From: Neobacillus massiliamazoniensis
Lineage (GTDB): Bacteria > Bacillota > Bacilli > Bacillales > Cytobacillaceae
DNA length: 64,000 nt
NCBI RefSeq assembly: GCF_001048695.1
Contig: NZ_CVRB01000004.1
Coordinates: forward strand, 1-64,000
Direction: 5' to 3'
The translations under genes and the position numbers were made by a program. Positions 33,501 through 43,222 of this stretch are shown here, in pieces (within the stretch, counting starts at the first letter, position 1; each line of letters starts with the position of its first letter). Below the pieces are notes generated by a model. That model saw nothing but the letters and a program-made list of their open reading frames with translations. It searched no databases and had not been told where the DNA came from.

Positions 33501-34889
33501 AAATTCTGCATTTCCTGGTGTTCTTGGGAATGGGATAACATCTCTAATATTCGTCATTCCTGTTAAGTACATGATTAAGCGTTCAAAGCCAATTCCAAAT
33601 CCTGAATGCTTTGTACCACCATATTTCCTTAATTCCAGATACCACCAGTAATCTTCTTCATTCATGCCAAGGTCTTTTATTTTTTGTAATAATACTTCTT
33701 CCCGTTCCTCACGCTGGCTACCGCCAATTAACTCACCGATTCCTGGAACAAGTAAATCAGTAGCAGCAACCGTTTTGCCATCTTCATTTAGACGCATATA
33801 GAAGGCTTTAATTTCTTTCGGATAATCCGTAACAAATAATGGTCGCTTGAAGACTTTTTCGCATAAATATCGTTCATGCTCCGTTTGCAAATCTAGCCCC
33901 CATTCAACTGGGTATCCAAAATTCTCACCAGAATTTTTTAAGATCTCAATGGCCTCGGAATAAGTAACACGGCCAAAGTCAGCTGTGCGAGCTTGTTCTA
34001 GCCTTTCAAGCAAGCCTTTTTCAATAAAGCTATTAAAGAAGTTCATTTCTTCGGGTGCTTCTTCAAGAACATAGTTAATAACATACTTCACCATATCCTC
34101 GCCCAGATTCATAACATCAGGAAGTTCTGCAAATGCAAGCTCTGGCTCAACCATCCAAAATTCAGCAGCATGTCTTGCCGTATTAGAGTTTTCTGCCCGA
34201 AAGGTTGGTCCAAATGTATACACATTTCGGAAGGCTAAGGCATAAGCTTCAGCATTAAGCTGTCCGCTTACCGTAAGATTGGATTCCTTCTCAAAAAAGT
34301 CTTGGGTTGTATCTATTTTTCCTTCCTCATTTTTAGGAAGATTGTCCAAATCAAGCGTGGTTACTCTGAACATTTCTCCCGCACCCTCGGTATCACTTCC
34401 TGTAATAATTGGGGTATGAACATACACAAATCCTCTCTCTTGGAAGAATTTGTGCAGCGCGTAGGAAGCAAGAGACCTAATCCGAAAAACAGCGGAAAAA
34501 GTATTTGTTCTTGGTCGTAAATGTGCGATGGTTCTTAAATACTCAAATGAGTGTTTTTTCTTTTGCAATGGGTAATCGACATTGGAGCTACCTTCCAAGA
34601 TGATTGCCATGGCTTTAATTTCAAATGGTTGTTTTGCTTGAGGTGTATGGATAAAATCTCCCTCAACTTTAATGGAAGAACTAATTGGGAACTTCGTGAT
34701 CTCTTTATAATTATCTAATTGTTCATCAAAAACAATTTGAACTCCCTTAAAGAAACTGCCATCATTTAACTCGATAAAACCAAAGGTTTTCGAATCACGA
34801 ATAGTCCGAACCCACCCAGATAACTCAACTTTCTGACCTACAAAGCTCTCAGTATTTCTGTACAAATCCTTTATTAAGACTTGTTTCAT
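33498..34889 (-). CDS. asnS: asparaginyl-tRNA synthetase (long form)
   Basis: A 463-residue class IIb synthetase that charges tRNA-Asn. The N-terminal OB-fold anticodon domain is seen in [20 protein letters not shown]; motif 2 in [20 protein letters not shown]; motif 3 in [15 protein letters not shown]. With the segment [20 protein letters not shown] it resembles the E. coli-type 466-residue enzyme more than the 430-residue B. subtilis AsnS. Start MKQVLIKDL at 34889 follows AGGAGGT; 20 extra codons in frame are not conserved. I see no T-box leader upstream. A promoter-like TATAAT lies at about 34985. Confidence 0.95.
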   Translation of the reverse strand: MKQVLIKDLYRNTESFVGQKVELSGWVRTIRDSKTFGFIELNDGSFFKGVQIVFDEQLDNYKEITKFPISSSIKVEGDFIHTPQAKQPFEIKAMAIILEGSSNVDYPLQKKKHSFEYLRTIAHLRPRTNTFSAVFRIRSLASYALHKFFQERGFVYVHTPIITGSDTEGAGEMFRVTTLDLDNLPKNEEGKIDTTQDFFEKESNLTVSGQLNAEAYALAFRNVYTFGPTFRAENSNTARHAAEFWMVEPELAFAELPDVMNLGEDMVKYVINYVLEEAPEEMNFFNSFIEKGLLERLEQARTADFGRVTYSEAIEILKNSGENFGYPVEWGLDLQTEHERYLCEKVFKRPLFVTDYPKEIKAFYMRLNEDGKTVAATDLLVPGIGELIGGSQREEREEVLLQKIKDLGMNEEDYWWYLELRKYGGTKHSGFGIGFERLIMYLTGMTNIRDVIPFPRTPGNAEF

Positions 34890-35160
34890 TCCTATAGACC
34901 TCCTATGTATAACTAAAAAACCTTCCTTCCCAATAGGGACGAAAGGCAAAATCCATGTTTATCGTTGTTCTTTTATCCCTTCAATATTATACAAAATATC
35001 ACACCAATTTAGCAATAACCAACCATATTTCCGGTTATTTTAAATAATATTGTGCTAAGCTGTTATTTTTTAGCCAATTTTCAGAATATTAGCAGGAATA
35101 ATTCAGAAGGTTGTCGAAATGAATATAAAATATGTGTTTCTTGATGGAGGAGGATTTTTT

Positions 35161-35391
35161 GTGGATAAAGTTACTTGTATTGCTTATCTCCTTTACCAGT
35201 CTACAACAAGTCAAGACATCAGAGAAAAAGCCATTCAACTATTGAATGGTGACGTATCAATTCGTGAGCTAAAAAAGAATGCCTCATTCCAACCACATCT
35301 TGTAATCGCAGAATCATTAGTAAAACAAAATAAAATAGACAAATACAAAGTACAGATATTTGCCGAGGAATTTATGTTAATTGAGGTTTGA
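35161..35391 (+). CDS. small hypothetical protein (76 aa)
   Basis: A 76-residue helical protein starting at GTG 35161, seven bases after GGAGGAGG: VDKVTCIAYLLYQSTTSQDI, then LLNGDVSIRELKKNASFQPH and IFAEEFMLIEV. No domain is recognised. The frame is open 14 codons earlier but that stretch encodes the ribosome binding site. A weak hairpin, AAACTTC/GAAGCTT, with TTTTTT follows at 35389-35414. Confidence 0.62.
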   Translation: MDKVTCIAYLLYQSTTSQDIREKAIQLLNGDVSIRELKKNASFQPHLVIAESLVKQNKIDKYKVQIFAEEFMLIEV

Positions 35392-35569
35392 AACTTCCTT
35401 TTTAGAAGCTTTTTTATTACACATAAAGGATTAACATACTTTTTGAGTTGTAAGTATCAAACTTCTAAGGTAAAAGGAATAAAAAATAGAAAGTTAGAAT
35501 ATGATGAAATATTATGTAATGATTAAAAGCATTTGTCCAATTCCTCCAAATAAAGAAAGGTGATTTTAT

Positions 35570-35701
35570 ATGATCCAAGTAGATGTTACCATCACATTCA
35601 ACGGTAAAAGCTATGTAACAAATGTCATTATCAATCCGAATACTTCTGAAGAGGAGATTCACCGCCTTGCTTATGAACAAGTGCAAAAACAATGGAAATA
35701 A
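35570..35701 (+). CDS. small BA3454-like protein (43 aa)
   Basis: A 43-residue protein beginning MIQVDVTITFNGKSYVTNVI and ending HRLAYEQVQKQWK, a two-strand plus helix layout matching the BA3454 family of small stress-response proteins in bacilli (family name from memory). AAAGAAAGGTGAT precedes the ATG. A strong bidirectional terminator follows within five bases. The biochemical role is unknown. Confidence 0.7.
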   Translation: MIQVDVTITFNGKSYVTNVIINPNTSEEEIHRLAYEQVQKQWK

Positions 35702-35705
35702 TATT

Positions 35706-35761
35706 AAATAGAGGATGTCCCAACACTTAGGGTTAGACCCTTTTTGGGACATCCTCTATTT
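35706..35761. terminator. bidirectional terminator between small gene and helD
   Basis: AAATAGAGGATGTCCCAA and TTGGGACATCCTCTATTT form a perfect 18-bp stem. The arms match the ends of the family A/B repeats, suggesting a shortened repeat serving two convergent genes. Confidence 0.88.
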
Positions 35762-35765
35762 CTGT

Positions 35766-38108
35766 TCAATTTGCCCTAATTTGACCTTCAAGCAAATAAG
35801 TATCATTCGAAACGGTTTTCATTAGAGGGCTTAATCCTTCAGTCGTATACAAATGAAGCTCATGCATCGCCCTTGTGCAAACAGTGTAAAATAATTTCCG
35901 TTCGGTTTCTCTTTTATAAAATGAACTATCGTATAAAATAACCGCATCAAATTCAATACCTTTCGCTAAATAAGAAGGAATAACGTGAACCCCTCTTTCA
36001 TAAAAAAGTGTGCCTTTTTCAATCAAATGGACTGAAATCACATTTTTTAAGGCAGCATAAGCTGTTTTACTTTCCTCTGCAGTTTTACAGATTACAGCAA
36101 TGGTTCGATACCCTTTTTGCAGTAGTTTTTTAATTTTGTTTGATATAAGATCTATAAGCAAAGCTGGTTCTGTTTTTATGATCGTTGGTTTAGCTCCGCT
36201 ACGATTAAATGGTTCAATTTTATTTCCGTCTATTAATAATGAACTTGTGAATTCCACAATTTCTTTCGTAGAACGATAGGTTTTGGATAGTACATAGGTA
36301 GCAGATTCCTCTCCTTTAATTTCAAAATCCTTTAAAACCGTCGGTGAACCAGTTGCTCCCGAGAAAATTGCCTGATTAAAGTCACCAAGCAACGTCATTT
36401 TACTATAAGGAAATAGTCTTTGAATGAAAGCAAATTGAAAAGGTGAATAGTCTTGTGCCTCATCAATAAAAATGTGACGGATCGCGGTATTAGACTTTCG
36501 CCCTTCGATTAATTCCTGGAGATAAACATATGGTGTGGCATCCTCGTAAGCAATTACACTCCTGTTTAATCTTTCGGTTGTTTGCAAGCAGATTTGCGAC
36601 CAATTTGATGGAAATTCCCCGGTTTGATTTACTTTCTCTCCGAACAGCTTCCGATATATTCCAAGTAAATCGATAAATTTTAGTTTTTTCACCTTTGCAA
36701 AAAGAGACTTAAATTTTTCTTTTACAACCATTTCTTTAAGAAACTTTTGTTCCTGTTCAAAGTCATCAAACGTATTTTCTGTGAACCGGTTTTTCTGCTG
36801 TAGCTGCTTGTAAGCCTCTAAATAATCTTCTTTTTCAAGGAATTGAATTTCTTCTTCCACCCAGTTTTTAGAAAGTTCACGTCTTACTAGTTTTTTTAAT
36901 TCTCTTAGTAGCCATTCCTTGACAAGTTCTATCCGATTTGGAATGGAAAAACTTGAATCTAATTGATAAAAATAATCATGAATCGTCTCTTTAGAAATCA
37001 AGATCTCTCCTCTAAAGACTATATCTTTAAAAACAAGACCACGTTCAGACAACTTCTTAAAAAACTGATCAATAAGGTGTTTAAAATCAAGACTTGCTTT
37101 AAATCGAATTCCACCTACCCTAATTTTGTAGTCCTCATCTTCCTTTCCTTTCAAAAGAAACTCTAATTGGTCAAAAGAATCTTCTACATCGAACTCGTCA
37201 CCTAGACGTTTATTTAAATACTCCATGAAGGTCGCTTGCTGCATGTTTTCCTCCCCTAACTCAGGAAGGACAGTTGCCACATAGCTATTGAATAAAGGGT
37301 TCGGAGAAAATAGCATGATGTTTTCTGATTTCATTGTATTCCGATAACGGTAAAGCAAGTAGGCAACCCTTTGCAAGGCTGCTGAAGTTTTGCCACTTCC
37401 TGCAGCTCCTTGAACTACAACATATTTGCTTATTTCATTTCGTATGATTTGATTTTGCTCACGCTGGATGGTTGCTACAATACTTTTCATTTGCGTACTC
37501 GCATTATTCCCAAGTACTTCTTGTAGCATTTCATCACCTATAGTGACACCCGTATCAAACATTCCTTTTATTTCTGCTTCTTTAATAATAAATTGCCGTT
37601 TTAATTTCATATCACCTTCGATATTACCATCGAGAGTTTGGTAATGGGCAGGGCCTGTTGAGAAATCATAGTAGAGGCTTGAGATTGGAGCACGCCAGTC
37701 ATAAATCAAAAAATTCTCATCTTTTTCATCCATTAGTGAAGCAATTCCAAGATAGACTTTGTCCGTTGCCTTCTCTCCTTTTTCTAAAAAATCGATTCGG
37801 CCAAAGTATGGAGAGTATTTCAAACGAGTTAAAGTCTTAAGTTGACGATTCATCTGTCCATATGTTTGCTCTCGTTCTAAAAGCAATTCGGCTTGTTGTT
37901 TAATACCTGCTGCTGTTTCTATAATATCGTCCGGTTCATCTAAATTGACTGTTACATCCTGCCAAAATGTTTTTCGGAGCTGTATTACATCTGAGCTTAC
38001 TGTGCCGGTATTTTTTTGAAGTTTATTTTCTTTTTTCTTGATTTCAGATACCACCAAATCAATTCGTTCCTGCTCCATTTGCCAGTCGAATCTTTGTAAG
38101 TCACTCAT
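35766..38108 (-). CDS. helD: RNA polymerase recycling ATPase HelD
   Basis: A 780-residue UvrD/Rep-like helicase-fold protein (B. subtilis HelD is 774). An N-terminal coiled-coil region (MEQERIDLVVSEIKKKENKL) enters the RNA polymerase secondary channel; the Walker A motif VVQGAAGSGKTS ends at K240-T241; Walker B-like FIDEAQDYSPFQ, motif III LLGDFNQAIF and LSKTYRSTKEIV follow. HelD pries stalled polymerase off DNA and RNA using ATP. The start MSDLQRFDW is preferred over 37 extra codons; CTGGAGCG lies upstream. Confidence 0.93.
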   Translation of the reverse strand: MSDLQRFDWQMEQERIDLVVSEIKKKENKLQKNTGTVSSDVIQLRKTFWQDVTVNLDEPDDIIETAAGIKQQAELLLEREQTYGQMNRQLKTLTRLKYSPYFGRIDFLEKGEKATDKVYLGIASLMDEKDENFLIYDWRAPISSLYYDFSTGPAHYQTLDGNIEGDMKLKRQFIIKEAEIKGMFDTGVTIGDEMLQEVLGNNASTQMKSIVATIQREQNQIIRNEISKYVVVQGAAGSGKTSAALQRVAYLLYRYRNTMKSENIMLFSPNPLFNSYVATVLPELGEENMQQATFMEYLNKRLGDEFDVEDSFDQLEFLLKGKEDEDYKIRVGGIRFKASLDFKHLIDQFFKKLSERGLVFKDIVFRGEILISKETIHDYFYQLDSSFSIPNRIELVKEWLLRELKKLVRRELSKNWVEEEIQFLEKEDYLEAYKQLQQKNRFTENTFDDFEQEQKFLKEMVVKEKFKSLFAKVKKLKFIDLLGIYRKLFGEKVNQTGEFPSNWSQICLQTTERLNRSVIAYEDATPYVYLQELIEGRKSNTAIRHIFIDEAQDYSPFQFAFIQRLFPYSKMTLLGDFNQAIFSGATGSPTVLKDFEIKGEESATYVLSKTYRSTKEIVEFTSSLLIDGNKIEPFNRSGAKPTIIKTEPALLIDLISNKIKKLLQKGYRTIAVICKTAEESKTAYAALKNVISVHLIEKGTLFYERGVHVIPSYLAKGIEFDAVILYDSSFYKRETERKLFYTVCTRAMHELHLYTTEGLSPLMKTVSNDTYLLEGQIRAN

Positions 38109-38272
38109 TTTACCACGCTCCAGAAAAAAATTTGGTCCTTTTGTTTGACAACCACTATTTTTTATGGTAATGTTATTATAGGTTAATATTAGTTTTACAA
38201 ACAAATATAATAGGACCATTTATTATTATACCCAGTAATCTATTTACTTTCAAGTCTCCTCTAAATCATACT

Positions 38273-38294
38273 ACGCCTCTAAGGCGTTTTTTTT
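38273..38294 (+). terminator. orphan terminator-like hairpin
   Basis: ACGCCT and AGGCGT form a 6-bp stem with a 3-nt loop, followed by eight T residues on the plus strand. No plus-strand gene lies upstream before the helD start region, so its target is unclear. Confidence 0.5.
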
Positions 38295-38501
38295 ATTCCA
38301 TTCATAATTTCTTCAAAATTCCCATATGATAAACTATCTTTCGATTTTAAACACTTTCATAATAGTTAACTTAAAAATATTTTATACATTAAATAAAAAA
38401 AGAATTGACAATACGTGACATTCAAAATATAATTTATCTTGAATTAAGTTATTTAGAATTAGAGATAAACGATTTCGAAATAAAAATTGGAGGAGAAAAA
38501 A

Positions 38502-39032
38502 ATGACAAAAGCAATTTGGGCTCTCGATGCTGTACACAGTAGTGTTGATTTTTCTGTTCGTCATATGATGATTGCAAATGTGAAAGGAACATTTAACAGC
38601 TTTAACGCAACGATTGAAGCAGATCCTACAGATTTAACAACGGCAAACATTGAATTTTCTGTTGAAACCTCAAGTGTTGATACTCGTAACAAGGATCGTG
38701 ACGGTCATTTAGTTTCAGCAGATTTCTTTGATGCAGAAAATTACCCAACCATGACTTTCAAAGCGACCAGCTTTGAAAAAACAGATGATGGTGAATATAA
38801 TGTTTCTGGTGATTTTACGCTTCATGGAATTACCAAACAAGAAACCTTCACTGTTACCTTTGAAGGACAAGGAAAAGATCCATGGGGAAATGAAAAAGTA
38901 GGTTTCAGTGCAGAAGGATCTATCAACCGTTCTGATTATGGCCTAGTTTGGAATGCAGCCCTTGAAACTGGCGGCGTTCTTGTTGGCGATAAAGTAAAAA
39001 TCAGCCTGCAAATTCAAGCAGCTAAAGCATAA
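38502..39032 (+). CDS. YceI family protein
   Basis: A 176-residue beta-barrel (lipocalin-like) protein. It has WALDAVHSSVDFSVRHMMIANVKG at the start, VDTRNKDRDGHLVSADFFDA in the middle and the end block SINRSDYGLVWNAALETGGVLVGD, all classic for YceI, which binds isoprenoid-type lipids such as polyprenyl compounds. There is no signal peptide, so it acts in the cytoplasm here. Start ATG 38502 follows TTGGAGGAG. It stands alone; a family C repeat follows the stop directly. Confidence 0.9.
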   Translation: MTKAIWALDAVHSSVDFSVRHMMIANVKGTFNSFNATIEADPTDLTTANIEFSVETSSVDTRNKDRDGHLVSADFFDAENYPTMTFKATSFEKTDDGEYNVSGDFTLHGITKQETFTVTFEGQGKDPWGNEKVGFSAEGSINRSDYGLVWNAALETGGVLVGDKVKISLQIQAAKA

Positions 39033-39034
39033 GA

Positions 39035-39205
39035 TAAGCGAAAGCGCCTTGGTCAGCCCCTACAAGCATAAGACGCTCCCAAAACGAAGGCGCTTTTTGC
39101 CTTCATTTTGGGAGTGGCTTATGTCCTCGAGGGGCTAGAAACTTACGTTTTTCAACGTGCGAAGTATCCCTTTCGAAGCTTACTCTTATGGAGCTGGACA
39201 ATTCT
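39035..39205. repeat. GC-rich palindromic repeat (family C, copy 2)
   Basis: About 170 bp starting AAGCGAAAGCGCCTTGGTCA and ending near GAGCTGGACAATTCTC. Its centre is a long hairpin, CTCCCAAAA.GAAGGC with GCCTTC.TTTTGGGAG. It shares the outer parts with the copies at 33356 and 46201. Confidence 0.8.
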
Positions 39206-39292
39206 CAAAGTTAAATTTTTTACTTTCTAATCTTTTTTATGAAAACTCGCAATTAAGAAAAAGAAACTGACAAATACATTTGATACCGGATA

Positions 39293-39312
39293 AAAGACCG
39301 ATCTCGGTCTTT
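39293..39312. terminator. ykuD: terminator of ykuD
   Basis: AAAGACCGA and TCGGTCTTT form a 9-bp stem with a 2-nt loop and flanking A and T runs, so it works from either side; it directly follows the ykuD stop codon on the minus strand. Confidence 0.85.
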
Positions 39313-39325
39313 TTTCTATTTCTCC

Positions 39326-39814
39326 TTATTGACCAATGATTACTCTAGTCCCATTTGGAATAATACTAGCAAGATCGAGAACATCTCTGTTGTACATTCT
39401 TACACACCCATGGGAAACAGCCTTTCCGATTGAAGAAGGATCATTGGTCCCGTGTATTCCATAGCCCTGTTTTGACAATGAAAGCCACAAAACTCCGTAT
39501 GGACCGCCAGGATTCATTTGCCGATTTACGATCACATATTCACCAGTAGGGGTATGAGTCAGCATCTTTCCCACAGCAATCGGGTAAATTTTCATTAGTT
39601 TTCCATTTTGGTATAATGCAAGCCTTCTTTTCCTTATTGATATTTGAACGGAAAATGGTATTGTGTTCGACTCAGGTAATCCAGGAATTTGAATCCGTTG
39701 CCCTACATATAAATGACTGACTCCTGGGTTTGCAGCATAAAGCCTTTGTAAGCTAACACGGTAATCTGCAGAAATGGTGGCGAGAGTTTCTCCCTGCTTT
39801 ACAATGTGAATCAT
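39326..39814 (-). CDS. ykuD: LysM L,D-transpeptidase YkuD
   Basis: A 162-residue protein matching B. subtilis YkuD (164) throughout. Residues 2-45 are a LysM peptidoglycan-binding domain ([20 protein letters not shown]), and residues 55-160 the YkuD catalytic domain with the active-site block [23 protein letters not shown] (histidine and cysteine). It forms 3-3 cross-links in peptidoglycan and is associated with spores in B. subtilis. No signal peptide is apparent. It stands alone with its own terminator. Confidence 0.94.
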   Translation of the reverse strand: MIHIVKQGETLATISADYRVSLQRLYAANPGVSHLYVGQRIQIPGLPESNTIPFSVQISIRKRRLALYQNGKLMKIYPIAVGKMLTHTPTGEYVIVNRQMNPGGPYGVLWLSLSKQGYGIHGTNDPSSIGKAVSHGCVRMYNRDVLDLASIIPNGTRVIIGQ

Positions 39815-39905
39815 GGTTTCCCACCTTTTTCTTTACATTTTCATTATGAATCAAGGCTCTTCAACTATGCTTTCAAAAGTCTCGGCCAATCATTAGATCC
39901 ATAGA

Positions 39906-41408
39906 CTAATCAAAGCGAAACAATGGTTCCATATCTTCACGAATATGGTGAATATAAAAATAATCATTGCTCTTTGGATCATAGACATAATCTTTTTTCC
40001 ATTCTTCAATGTTCATAGCAATCTCTTCGACAGCCCTTACAAATAAAAGAATTTCCTCATCGGTCATGATGGGGTGTAAAGAAAAACGAACCCATCCGGG
40101 TTTTACTGACAAGTCTCCCTGATCAATTTTTTTCGTTATCTGTTTTGAGGCTTCTTTATTAAGCTTAAATAAATAATGGCCGTAAGTTCCCGCACAAGAG
40201 CAGCCACCTCGGACTTGAAACCCAAATCGATCATTTAGCAGGCGTACAATCAAGTTATAATGCACCTTATCAATAGAGAAGGATACAATTCCTAGTCTGT
40301 TCTTTACTTGACCCTCAAAAATATGAACAGTAGGAATTTTTTCAAGATGAGTTAAAAGTAATGCTAGCAGTTGTTTTTCTCTTCTTACGATCTTTTCTAC
40401 CCCCATTTGATTTTTCAGATTTAAGCATAACGCGGTTCGAATGGCCTGGAGAATCCCTGGTGTTCCCCCATCTTCTCTCAGCTCAATATCGGGATAAAAA
40501 TGGTGTTCTCCCCACGGATTAGTCCATAAAACGGTACCGCCACCAGGGTGGTCAGGCACTTTATTTTTATACAGCCTTGAGTCAAAGACCATTACACCGC
40601 TAGACCCAGGTCCTCCTAAAAACTTATGGGGAGAGAAAAAGATTGCATCAAGCTTTTCCATTGGGTTGCTCGGGTGCATATCAATTGTTATATAGGGAGC
40701 AGATGCAGCAAAATCAACCAAACAAATACCGCCATGTTCGTGTAAAATTTTAGCTAATTGGTGAAAAGATGTTTGAATTCCTGTAACATTAGAACATGCT
40801 GAAAAGGAACCGATTTTAAGTGGACGATCTTTATATTTTTGAAGAAGCGACTTTAATTCCTTCACATCCACTTGCCCGTTTACGTCAGGGTTTATAATGA
40901 CGATATCTGCAATGGTTTCTATCCAGTTCGTTTGATTAGAATGATGTTCCATATGCGTTAAGAACACAACTGGTCGAGCTTCTTCCGGAATTTTTATATA
41001 GGGCTTAATTTTCTCTGGAATTCGAATTCCTAACATTCGCTGAAATTTATTCATGACGGATGTCATTCCAAAGCCATCAAGGATGACAACGTCATGTTCA
41101 TCAGCATTTACGTGTTCCTTGATAATTTTTTTCGATTGTTTATATATGCCGGTCATCATTAAACTGGTTATATTCGATTCTGTATGGGTATTGGCCATAT
41201 AGGGTCCGAAAACCTCAGATATTTTCTGTTCAATCGGACGATATAATCTTCCGCTTGCGGTCCAGTCTGCATAAATAATTTTCTTTATCCCATAGGGTGA
41301 GGCAAATTGTTGGTTCATTCCAATAACTTGGGAACGAAACGGTTGAAAATACTCTTCAAGAGAGTCGAACCTTTTATAAACCTTGCTGCCAATTTTTGCG
41401 GTAATCAA
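39906..41408 (-). CDS. class V aminotransferase-fold PLP enzyme (cysteine desulfurase-like)
   Basis: A 500-residue PLP enzyme. YADWTASGRLYRPIEQKI and ANTHTESNITS near the N-terminus, the PLP-binding lysine in FFSPHKFLGGPGSSGVM, and RGGCSCAGTYGHYLF with two candidate active cysteines place it in the IscS/SufS/Csd superfamily, but in a divergent branch longer than true desulfurases (about 400). No iron-sulfur assembly genes are nearby. The start is a TTG (41408) after GGGGAGTGAG. The substrate is uncertain; selenocysteine- or sulfur-related activity is possible. Confidence 0.82.
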   Translation of the reverse strand: MITAKIGSKVYKRFDSLEEYFQPFRSQVIGMNQQFASPYGIKKIIYADWTASGRLYRPIEQKISEVFGPYMANTHTESNITSLMMTGIYKQSKKIIKEHVNADEHDVVILDGFGMTSVMNKFQRMLGIRIPEKIKPYIKIPEEARPVVFLTHMEHHSNQTNWIETIADIVIINPDVNGQVDVKELKSLLQKYKDRPLKIGSFSACSNVTGIQTSFHQLAKILHEHGGICLVDFAASAPYITIDMHPSNPMEKLDAIFFSPHKFLGGPGSSGVMVFDSRLYKNKVPDHPGGGTVLWTNPWGEHHFYPDIELREDGGTPGILQAIRTALCLNLKNQMGVEKIVRREKQLLALLLTHLEKIPTVHIFEGQVKNRLGIVSFSIDKVHYNLIVRLLNDRFGFQVRGGCSCAGTYGHYLFKLNKEASKQITKKIDQGDLSVKPGWVRFSLHPIMTDEEILLFVRAVEEIAMNIEEWKKDYVYDPKSNDYFYIHHIREDMEPLFRFD

Positions 41409-41537
41409 TGTCTCACTCCCCCCACACAATCCTGCTAATCAATATATGCAAAGGAATTCAATGCGGGCCCAAATAATAAGAAACAAAATGATTTAATAAG
41501 CACATTCCTAGATGAAATTTTGTTATTTCCACAGAAA

Positions 41538-41571
41538 AAGCAACCTAAACTGGAAGTGGTTTAGATTGCTT
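41538..41571 (-). terminator. terminator of the polysaccharide deacetylase gene
   Basis: AAGCAA.CTAAAC and GTTTAG.TTGCTT form a long stem; on the minus strand TTTTTC follows. It lies about 180 bp after the deacetylase stop codon, in a gap (41430-41753) that otherwise shows no gene. Confidence 0.65.
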
Positions 41572-41753
41572 TTGGTTCATCCGTTACTCATTTTCATAAT
41601 TTGTTAATAAATTCTTCATTAGCTTTTCAAAATGATGGTTTATTATAAAAATGGAAATAAAAAGTTGTTCGAGCTTACATACTCTGGCTTTGAATTCAAG
41701 TATATTGGATTTATGGCTATGATGATAAGCTTGGGCAACGTCAAAACCACTAC

Positions 41754-42488
41754 TTACTTTACATTTACTTTATTCGCAAACTCTTCAAGGGTAGTTGAAT
41801 AATTTACATAAATCCTCGGTAAGAGATAAAGTTCATCCTTCATCCCCACATTTGAATAAGGTTTTGGAATAGTAGTTAATCCAAACAAATAGTAGTTTTT
41901 TGTCGCTTCTACTACCTTTACATTGAATTTTCCAAAAGGATAGGCAAGTGCTATAACTGGTTTTCCTGTAATTTGTTCAATTTTTTCTTTTGAATGTTTT
42001 AGTTCATATTGAATGCTTTTAAGTTTCGTTAAATCGGGGTGATTTGCAGTATGGGACTGGATCGAGATTATTCCGGATTCAGCCAGCATGATTAAATCTT
42101 CTTTGGATAATCGATCGGGGCGGACAATAAAGTCTGAAATGACAAAAAAAGTACCAGATGGTTTAAATTGCTCAGTTTGCAATTTCTTAAAGATATAAAA
42201 AGCATTTAGATTATTCTTGTATCCATCGTCAAACGTAATGAAGATTGGCTTTTTTACCTTGTTAATATCTTGCCATCTTTCAAAGGTTAATAATGTAAAT
42301 CCATTGTCTCGTAAATACATCATTTGTTTTTCGAAATTTTCAGGCGTTACAAATAATTCTTTTTCACCCTGGCCTCTAAACTCATCAATGGAATGATAGA
42401 GCAAAATAGGGACCTTAAGCTGTGCGAAAGCCATTGTGGGAACCATTAAGAGTAATATGCAAAGGAATGAAGAAAATATTCTTTTCAT
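41754..42488 (-). CDS. secreted polysaccharide deacetylase (NodB domain)
   Basis: A 244-residue protein with a signal peptide (residues 1-22, cleavage after AFA). The NodB homology domain shows PIFITFDDGYKNN (catalytic base and metal aspartate), SHTANHPDLTKL (metal histidines) and ALAYPFGKFN. Such enzymes remove N-acetyl groups from peptidoglycan or chitin-like sugars outside the cell. The layout starting VPILLYHSIDEF resembles YxkH/IcaB-type members. Start MKRIF at 42488 follows GATGAGGTG. Confidence 0.88.
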   Translation of the reverse strand: MKRIFSSFLCILLLMVPTMAFAQLKVPILLYHSIDEFRGQGEKELFVTPENFEKQMMYLRDNGFTLLTFERWQDINKVKKPIFITFDDGYKNNLNAFYIFKKLQTEQFKPSGTFFVISDFIVRPDRLSKEDLIMLAESGIISIQSHTANHPDLTKLKSIQYELKHSKEKIEQITGKPVIALAYPFGKFNVKVVEATKNYYLFGLTTIPKPYSNVGMKDELYLLPRIYVNYSTTLEEFANKVNVK

Positions 42489-42633
42489 AAAACACCTCAT
42501 CAATGTCAGTTTCTCCTAATTATTCCTCTTAGCTATATTACTTATTACCAAGTCATTAGAGTCACTGAAATTTTTCTATTTAGACTGGATTTTCCCTTAA
42601 CTCCTTGCCTTCTTCATTTCCAATGCACCTGAC

Positions 42634-43146
42634 TTAATTTGGGTCAACCAATATTTTCTCATAGCAATGATAAGGGACTGACCGAAGTGGAAATTGAATC
42701 ATTCCTCTAGCTTGATACCCAGCACGTTCATACATTTTTAAAGCTGCATGGTTTTCGCTATATACATCAAATCTTATGCTCGTGTATCCATTCCGCTGTG
42801 CATAGTCTTCGGCAAATTTGAGCAAATTCTTCCCATAACCTTTTCCTTGATGCTCCGGATGTACTGCTAGCCGATGAATGACTAGCGGTGTTCCCTTCAC
42901 ATCCTCCCACTTTAAAGCCTTGTATTTTTTACTTTGATTTGTATCTAATACAATTGCCCCTGTTAGCTGTTTGCCCTCATGCATTCCATAAAGATTTCCC
43001 TGTTTCAAATCGTTCTTAATAATAAAACGGTTAGGGTAATAACGATCCCATTGATAATTTCCTTTTTGCCGCAAATCAGCTGTAATATCCGAGTAAAATT
43101 CACGGACAGTTTTAAATTCTTCCATTCCAATAGAGAGAATTTCCAC
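42634..43146 (-). CDS. GNAT family N-acetyltransferase
   Basis: A 170-residue acetyltransferase. The acetyl-CoA binding motif A is clear: VIHRLAVHPEHQGKGYGKNL with Q/R-x-x-G-x-G/A, then DVYSENHAALKMYERAGYQA. The substrate is unknown. GTG start at 43146 after TAGAGGTG. A TetR-type palindrome lies 26-44 bp upstream, in its promoter, suggesting control by the neighbouring TetR regulator. Confidence 0.87.
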   Translation of the reverse strand: MEILSIGMEEFKTVREFYSDITADLRQKGNYQWDRYYPNRFIIKNDLKQGNLYGMHEGKQLTGAIVLDTNQSKKYKALKWEDVKGTPLVIHRLAVHPEHQGKGYGKNLLKFAEDYAQRNGYTSIRFDVYSENHAALKMYERAGYQARGMIQFPLRSVPYHCYEKILVDPN

Positions 43147-43171
43147 TTTCTACACCTCTACATAATTTTTT

Positions 43172-43190
43172 AAACCGACGGTCGGTATGT
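43172..43190. promoter_or_regulatory. TetR-type operator upstream of the GNAT gene
   Basis: ACCGAC and GTCGGT with one central base (43174-43186), extended imperfectly to AAACCGACGGTCGGTAT. The same core is in the perfect palindrome at 44529-44549, so the TetR regulator encoded between the two sites probably binds both. Confidence 0.7.
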
Positions 43191-43222
43191 CTAATGCTGC
43201 TTTCCCCCCCCAAAGACGGGGA

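Noticed and set aside
34890-35110. T-box leader for asnS
   Set aside because: No T-box sequence (AGGGTGG..ACCGCG type) or specifier stem structure can be seen upstream of the gene.
41650-41820. Plus-strand frame starting MVYYKNGNKKLF
   Set aside because: No ribosome binding site; it runs into the end of the deacetylase gene on the other strand and has no recognisable features.
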